Of a DNA stretch of 64,000 nucleotides, positions 52,814 through 64,000 are shown one piece after another. Source of the DNA: Laetiporus sulphureus 93-53 (Eukaryota; Basidiomycota; Agaricomycetes; Polyporales; Laetiporaceae). The notes beneath the pieces are model-generated. The model searched no databases. It had not been told where the DNA came from and saw only the letters and a program-made list of their open reading frames with translations. The position numbers and the translations under genes are program-made. The stretch lies in NCBI RefSeq assembly GCF_001632365.1, contig NW_024468530.1, forward strand, positions 248,001 through 312,000, written 5' to 3'. Within the stretch, counting starts at the first letter, position 1. Each line of letters begins with the position of its first letter.

Positions 52814-53354
52814 AGAACATTTGGCTCAACTTGACGTTGTTCTTTTTCCCTGGGCTATCTGACTCCACCCGGTAGAGTGAGGCGGATATAGAAAATAAAA
52901 GAGTCTACAGTGGGCTCTCCTCGGTCCTATACCATACAACATTGTACTATCCCCGCATACAATATTTAGTGTACCAGTACCTACGCATTTACGAAGCCCG
53001 TCCATTAGAGGGCGATGGCCGCGCACTGCTCGTCTGCTCCGCGGCAGTGAACCGAGCGCTAATTGGCTGCAGGGTTGGATTCCGCTGAGTCATGTGTAAT
53101 ACCCCAGATTTGGAAATCGTCCTTCAGTGGCCTGTGCCTTCGCCGCTCTTCTTGCGACGCGCGATTCAGCTTGAGCTATCGCAAAGAGACTGGCTGCCTC
53201 TCCTTTGCGTCTAAGTGTATTCGCTTAAAGAAAAAGACTGTTGAATTTTCTTGCGATCAACGGATAGCTCGTCATCCCTGAAAGGTACGTCGACGTAAGC
53301 TGTGGGTAGGGCGCACGCGACTCTAATCACCGTTCTTCACGCAGGCTCTACGCT
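52814..53354. other. Intergenic, upstream of the TFIIIC subunit gene
   Basis: About 540 bp with no supported gene. Contains the PRELI 3' region and the TFIIIC subunit promoter. ORFs here are short and unconserved-looking. Confidence 0.45.
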
Positions 53355-56300
53355 ATGGACGAGCTCATTCATCACTGCGTGCGTGAGTTGGCTTTCGACG
53401 GAGAACTCGGTACGTGTTTACGGGCGTCAATACTACTCCCCTCCTTCAGGGGTTCGAACCCTCCCTAAGGCAAGACTTTGTCTTCACAAGTAAACTCACT
53501 TCTTGCTTGTACAGGATGCGATGTCTCCCGTTTGAGGGAATTCATTCAAGGATTCTATGCACGCAACAGTTCCACCGCAGCGCAGAAAGTTGATGACGCA
53601 TATTGTGCATACGTATGGGCCGTGATCGCTCAGCAGCCCACGGTCAGGGTGGGGATGGTCCCGCCAGGCGGGGCAACGGAAGTACATATCGCTCCTCAGG
53701 CGAGTGCTAAGCGCAAGGCCAAGACGAAGGGAGAGAAACCGCCGGAAGCACTCCCCGCTCCAGAAGGTCTGCAAATTATTCCTGATGCAGCCATAAGACC
53801 TCTCGAAGAGCTCCGTGCGGAATATGGCGAGGGTCTGAGGATTGCTGTCGATTCTGACACGGCGTTCACTGCCATTACGGGGTCGCATATTAGGGTGAGT
53901 TATGACACCCTGCGCGCAGATGAGAAGGCCATATCTGATTTTTGCCCACATATAGCATCCGAAGTTGACGTCTATGGTATATACGGCATTACAGTTCATC
54001 AGCCGAGGGCGGGATGAAGGCATCAGTGTCATTGATCTGGGCAAAAAGTCAGGTTATGACCAGAAGACCTGCTTCTACCTCATCAAGCAACTAGTTGACC
54101 TTGACCTCGTGTAAGTCATCATTCACGGACAAACCTAAAGTTTCGCCGCTCAACTCCTCTCAGGGTGAAGCGCAGGAAACCAGGAGTTAGCACGAATATA
54201 TGCGTTCACAAGTATTTCTTTGACAGGAGCGAGGTATGGAAGCAAGTCCTTAAAGAAGAGGCTCAGGCTGCAGAGTCACAGCAGCGCGGCGGACCAGACG
54301 AATCAAAGCAAGAGTCGGACGAGGAAGACGTGCAAGACACTACACCAAGCACTGTTCAGTTTGACCCCATCGACTCGCGACATCTGTCAAGCCTCCCTCT
54401 CGTACGTGCCCGGATCACAAAACTGCTGCAAAGCTCTCCCCATGGCATCCACTCGTCAACTAACGTCCTGGTCAGAATTGTGAGCGATTATCTTTCGGGA
54501 AGCTACCTCAGGGCTAACTAAGAAACATCAGGGCTTTGCAAATCCTACCAAGAGTGACCGACGCTTCTTCCGCACTCTCATACGGGAGCTGCTTGACCAG
54601 GGAGTTATTGAGAAGGTTCAAGTTATGCATCCGGACAAGCAGCGGTTCCCCAATAGGAAGACCACTTGCATCCGCTTGGTGCACCCACATGAGGTACCTC
54701 TTGCTGAAGATCAGATACCGGCTGTCCCGCTCAAAGGTAAGCATATCCACTTTCCTCAAAAATAAGTTGTTAAATCATGCACGTCGACATGCAGAGATCG
54801 CTGAGGTGGGGAATCCGCTGAAGGTCGATCTCACAATCTACAAACAGATCATCAATCTTCTCGACGAATCCGGTACCAAGGGCATGACGATGAATGTGAG
54901 AAAATATTGTGGATGATATCGTTCATTCGATGACCTCATTGATCGTATCCAGGAGCTGTCTGCTGCGCTCTGCAACTTTGACAAGCGGACCATAGAGCTG
55001 CTTCTTACGCGGTTGGAGCACGACCCGCCACCGCCTCATCTCGGAGACCTCGGCATCGCACAACAGGCCGAAAACTACGGTCGAGAGCGCCGTTATAAGT
55101 ACTACACCGTCGCGCATTTCCACACCATCGCCGCCAGAGAGAATTTCGAGGATCATCAATACAAGGACGTAGACTTGGACCAGGCGGGTGGCTTCATGCA
55201 AGTCAAGGAAAGCGCGTTCTACGACGATGAGAGCGCTCTAAAGAGATATGTGGATAATTTCAAGACAATACAGGATGCGAATGTTGCCGATACTGCGAAG
55301 AAGTCGAAGGGCAAGCAGAGAGTGTGGAAGAATCCTATCCTTCCGGATGGGACTGTTAAGAGAGGTAGACCGCGCAAGTATCCCGTTTCGGAAGATGCAG
55401 CCACCTCCAAGAAAGCCAGCATGAAACGCAAGAGAACCGAGGAGTCGACACTCGAAGAACGTCCCGAGCTTAGTGCAGGCGATATCCAGACAGCTGAGAC
55501 TCCACCGCCTAAACGCAAGCGCGGGAGACCGCCCAAACAGCGTATCGAACCGGCGGTTGCCGCCTGCACAACTCTTGAGGGAACAATATCGGCGGGTCCC
55601 TCGGTTTCTGCTGACATGGCTCCCCCAGAGGCAGTCCCGAAGAGACGTGGGCGACCGCCGAAGCAGAAGGCCGCGCCCGTAGTTAGTGCGGATGCAGGCG
55701 TAGATCAAACAAGTTCTGTTCAGCCTGAGCCTGTGCAGAGGAAACGCGGGCGGCCTCGCAAGAGTATACCTCAACCAGAGCCAGTAACGGCAGAGCAGCC
55801 CAATGACCGCATGGACGAAGAACCTGCACCCGACGCAATATCCGTTGCGGTATCCGACGGGGACTCTCCCGATGGTCTTAGTCAAATGCTCGTGAACGCT
55901 GACAATTCTCTGGACATGTCCACGGCTGTGGACGAATCACTCATTTCTATGGATACATCGATGGCTGCTGACGAGAGCTTCACTACACATCAAACTGTAC
56001 CTAGTGACCTGTCCTCCGCTTCGATCTCTGCCAGCGCCGCTCAGTTGCTACGTCCCTTGCCAAGGAGCTGCCAGCCCCTTCAATCTGCCAATGTGCCGAG
56101 TCCGTCAATTGGCACCCATGTGATTGCAACTGAACAGCATCCTATAGATTTGCAAAGTGATGCTGAAGAAGCAGACGTGGTTTCTGACCAGGCACGTCGC
56201 CCAGTCACTGCGAACGTTGGGCCGCCGTTATCCGCTCCGGTCAGCGCATCGCTGGGAGTCCCGCTGCCTGCTGCTGGTGGTTCACTGGATATACCGCTCT

Positions 56301-59300
56301 CTGACGTATGTGGCAGTGCGCCGCCCGCGCTCGCCGGGATCCCCATTGATCCGATGCTGTTGGATACTCACGACCAGGTCACCTCTCTGACAGATGGGGT
56401 CCTTCATGTGAGTTCTTGATCTATTACGGAATGCCGAGACGTCTGCTGACTGAACATGCAGCAGGATGTCTCGCAGGATAGGTCCAGCTCAGCAGCATCA
56501 TTATACATAGCTGAGAATAACGTCTCATCCCAATCGAATACCGCAAAGCGGCCGAATCCGGGGGCCACCACTCCTGCTCCGTCTGCAAAGCGGGCCAAGA
56601 CGGACAGTGAAACCGAGAATCGCTATCACTCCAAAGTGAAACTCACCCAGTCGCGTCGAGAGAAGGAGTTCATGCGTGTGATCACAGATGCAGGAGGCAT
56701 CGTGAATGTCAGCTCAAAAGGATTTTATGAGGCTTATTCCGCCGTGATCGAGGCCATCACCAAAGCCGGAGAGATCGCTAGCACTCTTCCAGGGACACGC
56801 ATCGACAAACGCACAGTAGAAGCCACTCTAAGTGATCTTGAGAGCCGTCAGAAGGTCAAAGTCATTACCACTTCGGTCAAGACATCTACTGGTGGTCATC
56901 GATCAGTGCGTGTGGCATATCTGCCAGACATCACAGAGAGCGACCTGAACACGTTCCTGTCCAACCTGCGCATTCAACAGTTCCCTACGTCTGCTCCTAT
57001 CAAGTCCATAGAGGAACCAACAGTGTATGGTGGGAAACCCTCCAAGCTACGTTCTGCCACGACCTCTGCAGGCTTTGCACGGGACGTACTGCAAGGAAAG
57101 AATCCTGCCACGATGCAACAGCTCGTGCAGTCTGGAGATACTGCCGTGCGGGAGGCTCTCCTGGGGGAGAAGAGTACGCTAGCGCAACTATATGGTTACA
57201 TCCCTGGCAAAGCAGCAAGAGCGCGTGAGCTGCACCTCTGGACTGTCAAGCTTTTCGAATCAAAGGCGTCCTCTCCCCACATCGTCTCAACCGAACAGCG
57301 GGTGGTGTCTTTCTCGTTGTATGTGAGCGAACTACCCATCTCACTGTACTGCGCTTTCGTATCCACTCTATGGCAAAGTGATGAGCTGCCCAGTCTCCTC
57401 GCATCTGATGAAGGCCGCATGACCCCCATCGTAAAGGTTGCACCACTGATCCGCGACGGACTGCAGATTGCGCGTTCGAGGTCTCGCGAACGTCTCCTAG
57501 AGCTGCTATACATGCTGTGTTGTCTTCGGCTTGTAGATCCACTGCAACCTACCAAGTCAGATGATCCGGCAGTCAGATGCGCCCGAGGAGAGACCTCCCC
57601 GTCTGCATTTGACATCGTTCCTGTCGATTCCTGGTCGCCAACCACTGCTCCCGTCTTCTGGCGGTTCAATACGATTGTCCCCTTGCATCTCTGGGCTTTG
57701 TCAGAACATTCTCCTCCTCCTTTTTGGAAGAATGTGACAGTTGAGTCCCCCGGACAGTGCATCGAATATTGGCGAGAACTGCAGTATGTAAGCATACATA
57801 CCGAGCACTGCAAGCACATCGTAGTCGCAACCGTCGATGAATCGGTGCACGCTAAGATCGGCAAGACTCTCAAGCGTTCTAATTCTTGGATCGACCGATA
57901 TGTACTATCTTGGTACCAGACGGAATACCTCAGACAAAATGTGGATCAGCCCACTGGAAGTACGCCATTGCAGGACCAAGAGAATGGTGCAGCGCGAATT
58001 CAACATATCAGTTGGGTCGTTTGCGCTCCGACAGGCGTTGTGGAGGAGTTCTTCACCAAAGCCCATAGGAAACACCGCAAGGAGCAGAAGAAGATGCAAG
58101 AGAGGGCAGAGCAGAGAATTGAGGAGAAAAAGGCCCGCGAAGCTAAATCGAAAGCAATCCTGGCGCAGAAAGCGGAGGAAGCCCGATTGCAACGCGAACT
58201 TGACTGGGATGCCATGGTCAGCAATGTCCATCCGGAACCTCTCAAGGGCTCGGCCGCGGCCCGAGTGCGACGCATTCGTTCACAGTTTCTTCAGAGCTCT
58301 GCCAAAAATCGGAAAAAGTGGGAAACTCAGATAGCTAAAGCGATAGAGGAGGCCAATATGGCCGCTAAACAGGTGCTGTCGACAAACAGGCTCAGCCCAC
58401 CCAGGATGACCCTCGGCATAGTACCATTGCCACCAGTAGTGGCTAACGCTTCCGAAAAGACTGTAGAAGAGATCATCTCACAACAAGGCCCACCACTTGT
58501 CCCATGCATTCAGGAGGCAAAGGAGAAAACCAAGAAAAAGGGAAAAGGCCGCAAGAAGGGTGAGTCGCAGTGAGCAACTGGCACGGCCAAACTGATCACC
58601 AGCGTCGCAGATGGTCTGCTACCTGCAGAGCCGAGTAGACGGCACAGGTTCCAATGGAACCGGGATTTTGATGAGTTAGCGCGAGATGCCTATGTCATCA
58701 TAAAGGCGCGCTGTCGTGGCCACGGAAGGCTAGAGTTTGCAGCATTACAGCAGGCTTTTCCTGCTGTACCGAGAAATTCGGTTCGACAGCGAGTGGTAAG
58801 CCTGAAGGAGGTACCCGGTGCTGCGACGTATATGCAGCGGCTTGAGGATAAGTGGTATGAGGTTTGGGTTCAACATAGAGGAACACCCAATTTACCCGAT
58901 GCTGACCCTGAGAGTCCGACGAACTTCGACCTTGTCGCCCACATCAAATTCTTGCGCAATCATGTCGACAAGAATGCCCTGTACGTCTTGTCACATGCGT
59001 TGAACATTCGAATATTCATGACCATCTTTCCTAGCCGTGTTGGATTCTTGCAGATGGAGAAAGAGAGCACGATAGTGCTTCCTGGTACCATTGACCAGTT
59101 GGAATCTTCCTGGAATATCATAGAGAAACCGCCCATTGCGCCCAAATGGGATTTCATATGGACCGGGGTAGCTGAAGAAGGGCGGGAGAAGCAATTCGTG
59201 CAGCAAGCATTCACGATGGATGCGAATGAAATACCTCCAACTCAATGTCAACACTCAGAGAGCGTGTATGTTGCAGAGGCAGCTCTCAAGGTGATTTTGG

Positions 59301-60873
59301 CTTCGGTGAATCGACATAGCCGCTGAAGCATGTTGTCTGCACAGATGGTAATGGGTACACCAAACGACACATATGATGCGCAAGCAGCAGCCGTCTTCCT
59401 CAGCTCCGTCGGTGAGAATGCTGTGCAGGCTGCAAGCAAGGATCTCCTCGCTCGTGGGGTGTTTTCCAAGATCATCAGAGATCCTACCCGGTCTAGACCC
59501 GGAAGAGCTCTCAAAATCTCAGATAGGTAATGTGATTGTCCTGCATGATGGCATGATGAAGTTCTAAGGGGTGTCTACGCCGAAGTAATCAAAATGCCCT
59601 TGGAGGCTCGCTGTCGCAAGATATTTTCCAGGATGCGTCGGCTCTTGAAGATCTGCTTGGCCAGGACGAGGATAATGCATGGCGCGAATGGTCGCTCCTA
59701 TCAAGTGACGGAGACATGGCTGCCATGCTTGAACTGGTATTGGATAACAAGGTGACAGAGCAAGCAATGGGTCGTGAGTGAGATGCTAAGATTTGTCACA
59801 AACAACTTGCAGATCGAGTTCAAGGTTGATACGACGCATGCGCAAGAGAGGCGTGCAACTGTGGACTGGAACAGCAAGAAAGCCGGTTGGTCATGTTGAT
59901 ATTGTCGAGAGCGATCGCGGACCTGATGTATGCAATTATCAGATGATGATGACATTGAAACGGCATTGCTGGCACGAGCTTCAATTCCGCTGGCATCGTC
60001 ATCTCCCCCACAAGCCGCCGAAGACTCCGCCCAAGAAGAGCAGATTCAAGCAGTGAAGTCCTTTGGGGAAGATCAGTCAGACGAGCACGGTCGGACAGCA
60101 AGTGGCGAAATGGCATTCTGTCGCTTCACCTCGAATAGCCTGATCGACTGCGCTGCTTGCCTGCATGATTCGAAGGTCTCGATTTTGCAGGAAGCCGGGG
60201 AGCACGAAGAAATGGTAATCTCAGCACTGCTTGAGGAGTTGAATAGCGCGCGTTCAGTTGGAATCTCTAGAGAACGCCTTCTAGTGCGCAACACATATAT
60301 GTTTATTCATGATCTCCCTGCTGAATTGCATTAGACAAACACAGGTCCCTCGAGCACTATTCAAGCTTCTGCAATCATCAATAGGCTCATAAACGCGTCG
60401 ATTCCCCTGGCGTACTGGGCTGGATACACCAAAATCATTTTGGTTTCGGCAGCTCACATCCGGCCTTGGGCTGTGTGCCTTTCAGACACAGATGGGAGGA
60501 GTGTCATGCTGTTCCCTCGGCGCTGGATCGACATTACTGGCAGAAGAATCAATGATGTATGGGAAGCAGCTCTTCGAGCCGTTCTCGGGATCGTAGTGTT
60601 TAGACCTGGGATCTGTCAGGTCTGTATCAAATCATTACTGCGGAACTGTTACTCACACCATACTGTTCGCAGGCCGAAATCCGCTGGAGACTGAGATCTG
60701 TCTATGACAGATGGGAGGTCAACGACGTACTGCATCACATACGCGAAGAAGGTTATGCCAACAGACGCGTCGGAGAGCCGCTTTGCGTTCCGGACTCGTG
60801 GCCTGCGGACGAAGAGGAAGAGCGATCGGCATTCTGGTTCTTGAGAGATGATAAAAGTTGGTATCATATTTGA
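53355..60873 (+). CDS. TFIIIC B-block-binding subunit (tau138/Tfc3 type)
   Basis: Largest gene in the window. Subunit of the RNA polymerase III factor that binds the B box of tRNA genes. The N-terminus MDELIHHCVRELAFDGELG and CDVSRLREFIQGFYARN fit Tfc3 proteins. The B-block winged helix is RDEGISVIDLGKKSGYDQKT followed by CFYLIKQLVDLDLVVKRRK. More winged-helix blocks follow (KVDLTIYKQIINLLDESGTK; VDKRTVE-like segment near 56810). The middle holds four AT-hook cores between 55360 and 55770 (RGRPRK, RGRPPK twice, RGRPRK) in a Ser/Pro-rich linker. The C-terminal part runs through several exons and ends DDKSWYHI at 60873. About 15 introns; the first (53410-53514) is longer than most. Divergent from no close neighbour. 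Confidence 0.87.
53451..53460 (+). promoter_or_regulatory. B-box-like element inside intron 1 of the TFIIIC gene
   Basis: GGTTCGAACC, matching the Pol III B-box core GWTCRANNC, within intron 1 and about 96 nt from the ATG. It is flanked so that GGGTTCGAACCC is a 12-nt palindrome. No cloverleaf or matching acceptor stem surrounds it, so it is not a tRNA gene. It may be a lone TFIIIC site. Confidence 0.45.
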
Positions 60874-61489
60874 ATGGGACTGTTGACCTTTAATTATGAA
60901 TGTTCGGGGAGATAGTAATGATGAAGAGCTACTGGACCAATCTGTTTCTCTCGATAGATGGCGATCACTGTTACCGCCAAGAACAGAGACGGTCGCTCCC
61001 GGAAGCAGCGTGAGCATTGCCCTAAGCAAACATTGGCACAGCGCTGGGGACCTCACCGCATTACTGCGGCGACACGCCATCCACGCTGCTCGTGCTTACC
61101 GTGGAGAGTGCCGGCAAGACGTCGATATGATGCGAGGTCACCGAGGCGATGCGGTATTGAGTTTACTATTGGGTAGGCGCTCGTCGTTCCCATGCTCGCG
61201 GCCAAAGCAACCAGCCAGCAACTCGCTCCTTTCCAGCGGCCCCCACTCTTTTCTGCCTGCTTGCGTTCTCTCCTTCATCCTCTTCGACTTCCCTGGCCTG
61301 GGAGTTCGGCTGGACCGTTGTGCAACCGTCTATTATCTGAACTGCTGAAATTGGCTGGCCTACGGTTGCTGCTTTTGTTCGAATTTATTTACTTTCTGTT
61401 TCGAGAGCATTCTAACTTTCGGTGAATGGGATGCGTTTGACCTCGGAAAACGTATATTGAGCGAAATTGCGGCTGCAGATCTGGTCAAA
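60874..61489. other. Intergenic, with a doubtful 150-aa frame
   Basis: A plus-strand ATG frame (60896-61348) begins just after the TFIIIC stop. It shows no recognised domain, and its last third turns hydrophobic only by chance-like composition. It could be 3' UTR or a separate small gene. The end of the interval must contain the promoter, and maybe an upstream exon, of the membrane protein gene. Confidence 0.35.
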
Positions 61490-64000
61490 ATGCGTCCGAC
61501 TCTTGAGCAGATAGCAGGATACATCCCGTTTACTTCGAAGCTATGGCTGTTCGTGAGTGCTCGTCAATTTGCTCCCCATTACAGGAGGTGGCTAAATGCT
61601 CTATCGATAGTGGGAACGCGTTACCTTGTCGTGGATCACGACGATTTACTTCATCTTCTCCATCCTTCACTTCTCCGTCCAACTCGGCCTGCAGAGCCAA
61701 GCATTCGTGATCAATGCTCAAGCAGCGCATTTCTTGACCGAGCTCATTGATCTGGGAAATGCAACCCAGTCAGGGTTCACTGTCTACGATGGCTCGCTAC
61801 ACATGTGCGAGAGCGCTCCCATGTCCATTTCCGCAAGCTCGTGCGAGACCCTCTGGGATCCCGATTCGGATTCTGCTAGCAATTCCACCGATCTTAGCAT
61901 GGCGGGCAATACGTCGAGCTTGTTATCATCTGCTTTGTCTAGTACAGCCACATCCGCTGTGCTGGTGTCCAGCGTCGTTGCGTCGTCCCCTACATTGTCG
62001 AGCAGCGTCATTTCGTCAGTATCTGCTGCCACTACCTCGCTGTCCAGTTCAATTTCTTCCGTGCATTCTAGCACTTCGTCAAATGACAACGGTACTCTAT
62101 TCAGTCTTTCCACCGGCACTCAAGTGACTCCCTCAAAACCCAGCAGCTCTAGCAAGCTCAGCGTGACAACGTCCATTTCAGAGGTTGCAGATGTGCACAC
62201 ATTGACACGTACTATGACTGTGACTGTGAAGCCCACTGCAACGGAGACCGTCGCTGAGCCTGACAGCAATGGAGACAAGGATTTTGTTCAGGATGCCGAC
62301 GGAGACACTGACACTGGACAGGTCAGTGGCAATACATCCCATCGCCACCTATAGGCTCTGACAACCTACATGCAGCATCTTACTCGGCGCGGCTTTCCAG
62401 CGATACAGATCATGAAGAAACATGATAAGGAACCTGAAGCGGTGCTCAATGGCGACGGATTCGACAATGTCACACTGGATTATACCTGTCTAACAGTGTT
62501 GAACTGGCCAGTTTCTCAGTGCGTTTGGAGCATATTTACATGATCTGGGATCTTCTGTTGACTGCTAAGATCACAGGTTGGACAACACGAAGCGCGAAGA
62601 TATCGCCTTCATCATGTTCCAGTTCTGGCTTCTTGGCATGTCTCTTGTTGCTTTGTTGAATGAATCCATTCCGCACATGTGAGCATCAGTCGCAGCTCTC
62701 TGACGAACATACTATTGATGCAGCCGCGACCTAGTATCGCATCGCTCCTTACCCACATAGGTGCTACGGCATGGGGTGGCATTCAAATCGTAAGTTGCAT
62801 CGAGATCGTACATACATCTTAATTACTCACCCGGCTTCGCAGTACGACACCGCCCAGTTCCACGACGATTTCACTACTCTTACCACGAATGGAGCATGCG
62901 GTGCGAATCTGCTGCCTACTTACTGGCAAGCGCGATCAGACGCGGAGATCCCTAGCTTGGTTCTCAACGCTGCTGCCTTAGTGCTATCATCCGTTCTTTC
63001 CTGGAGGCTAATCAAAGTCAGTCACGGACGTCGCTCCTACACTGTCGCTCAATCCTCACATGCTCTTCATTTCAGGCATTTGGCTGGCAAACGTTCAAAC
63101 GCGTGGGAGCCTCGCGAACCATTAATCGCTTATACAACATTGTCCTTCTGCTTTCTATTTCCATCCAAGTAGCTTTGTTCTTCATCGCTTTGATGGCTGG
63201 TCTTTGGCTCGATCAGCTCATCAACGGATATATTGGACGCCTGACCAAGGATCCCGCGCCTTTCAAAGCTGTTGACATCATTGTCCTGATCGTGAGTATG
63301 CCAAATCTGTTGAGGTGGTTTCGTATATTTTACCTGCACTGGTGATCAGTTCTTGATCCCTTGGCTATCCATGGTACGTCTTATGCCGTATTCTGCTCCC
63401 GCGTTCTACCAATTGACTCGCACGTAGGGCTGGATCTCTGTTCGACGGGAACACAAGAAAGCCATGACGGCTTTCCTGTTCTTGGCCGTTGTATACCTTG
63501 CTGCATGGGCATCTATGTTCATCGCACCGACGTTCAGGTGGACATTCACGCAGTGGCGGTTCTTCAGTGTGATGGCCTCGGCCTCCTTGGTCATCTCTTT
63601 AGTGACGTTGATCCTCGGAGTATGTTGTCGCGTCAACTTCGGCAAAGGTTTGCCGCGTTACCGTAAGTTTATCCAACATCTCGCGTAGTCGTTCTTCTGA
63701 TGGACATCTGGCGCTGCAGTCAACGCGCAAGAACCAATCTCTGACGATGACTTCCTCCCAACGGCTGTCGAGACCAAAGGATCTGAGGACGTGGAGAAGG
63801 CCCATTTCCCATCGGACGGGCTCCCAATCCCTACATACCTAGTTTCTGCTGCTCCACCATCGCCATTGGCGTCCCCGGTGGATCCACAGTTTGCACCCAG
63901 ACGCTTGGGCCCGCGATTCTTTAATCCCTCACTCCAACCGTTCGAACCGCAGCCGGATACCCCTCCCGTTTACGGTACGCGTCTAGATGCGTCCGCCCTG
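61490..64000 (+). CDS. Unknown fungal multi-pass membrane protein, partial at 3' end
   Basis: Starts at MRPTLEQIAGYIPFTSKLWL. A 58-nt intron (ending atcgatag) joins LWLF to WERVTLSWITTIYFIF, so the first membrane helix is a splice product. A long luminal or extracellular loop follows, very rich in Ser/Thr (residues around SSTATSAVLVSSVVASS), probably heavily O-glycosylated, then DYTCLTVLNWPVSQ. At least six hydrophobic segments come after, including FIMFQFWLLGMSLVALLNES and VALFFIALMAGLWLDQLING. The cytosolic C-terminal tail is Pro/Ser-rich and runs off the window. No transport or receptor motif is recognised. The layout resembles cell-surface sensors, but this is inference. An upstream exon cannot be excluded. 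Confidence 0.72.

Noticed and set aside
53430..53480. tRNA gene suggested by a T-arm-like GGTTCGAACC
   Set aside because: The T-arm pairs fairly well, but there is no matching acceptor stem, D-arm or anticodon arm at the right distances, and the sequence lies inside a clear intron. Kept only as a lone B-box-like site.
60896..61348. 150-aa ORF after the TFIIIC gene
   Set aside because: It has an ATG but no recognisable domain; may be 3' UTR. Left as undecided rather than annotated.

Overview
This 64 kb window is a nuclear chromosome segment of a filamentous basidiomycete. It is probably an Agaricomycete, possibly a polypore, but the order is an inference. The genes are dense and lie on both strands. 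They are broken by many short GT-AG introns, mostly about 45-65 nt, and several products have fungal architectures (Spc7/KNL1, Ugo1-like carrier, Mtq2, tricalbin, PalI-free membrane proteins). There are no operons, no ribosomal RNA, no convincing tRNA and no CRISPR array. I rebuilt spliced genes by joining reading frames across plausible introns, so exon edges are predictions.

Layout. 1-12 kb: the 3' end of an unknown gene, an oligopeptide transporter (OPT), a TauD/TfdA-type dioxygenase, the head-to-head pair MTQ2/ALG10, and an unknown coiled-coil protein. 12.7-21 kb: the kinetochore scaffold Spc7/KNL1 and a kinesin-6, sharing one divergent promoter. 21-30 kb: a tricalbin (SMP plus C2 domains), a possible 45-aa mini-gene, and a Ugo1-like mitochondrial carrier. 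30.7-35.2 kb: an unusual three-repeat Myb plus C2H2 protein, divergent from the splicing factor PRP17/CDC40. 36.7-41 kb: a TATA-driven gene for a roughly 50-aa secreted peptide with a Lys-Arg processing site, then MCM3. 40.8-48 kb: a RINT1/TIP20 tethering protein, a 3 kb gene-poor zone with a tandem array of hairpin-forming repeats, and a HAD-family protein. 48.4-64 kb: a peroxisomal ABCD half transporter, a PRELI/Ups lipid-transfer protein, a 7.5 kb TFIIIC B-block-binding subunit gene (Tfc3 type) whose first intron carries a B-box-like sequence, and the 5' part of an unrecognised multi-pass membrane protein running off the window.

Most genes are housekeeping and do not form one pathway. Two themes stand out: cell division (SPC7, kinesin-6, MCM3) and membrane or lipid contact and transport (tricalbin, RINT1, PRELI, Ugo1-like, ABCD, OPT). 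The least explained items are the secreted mini-peptide gene, the hairpin repeat array, the B-box inside the TFIIIC gene and the Myb-C2H2 fusion.
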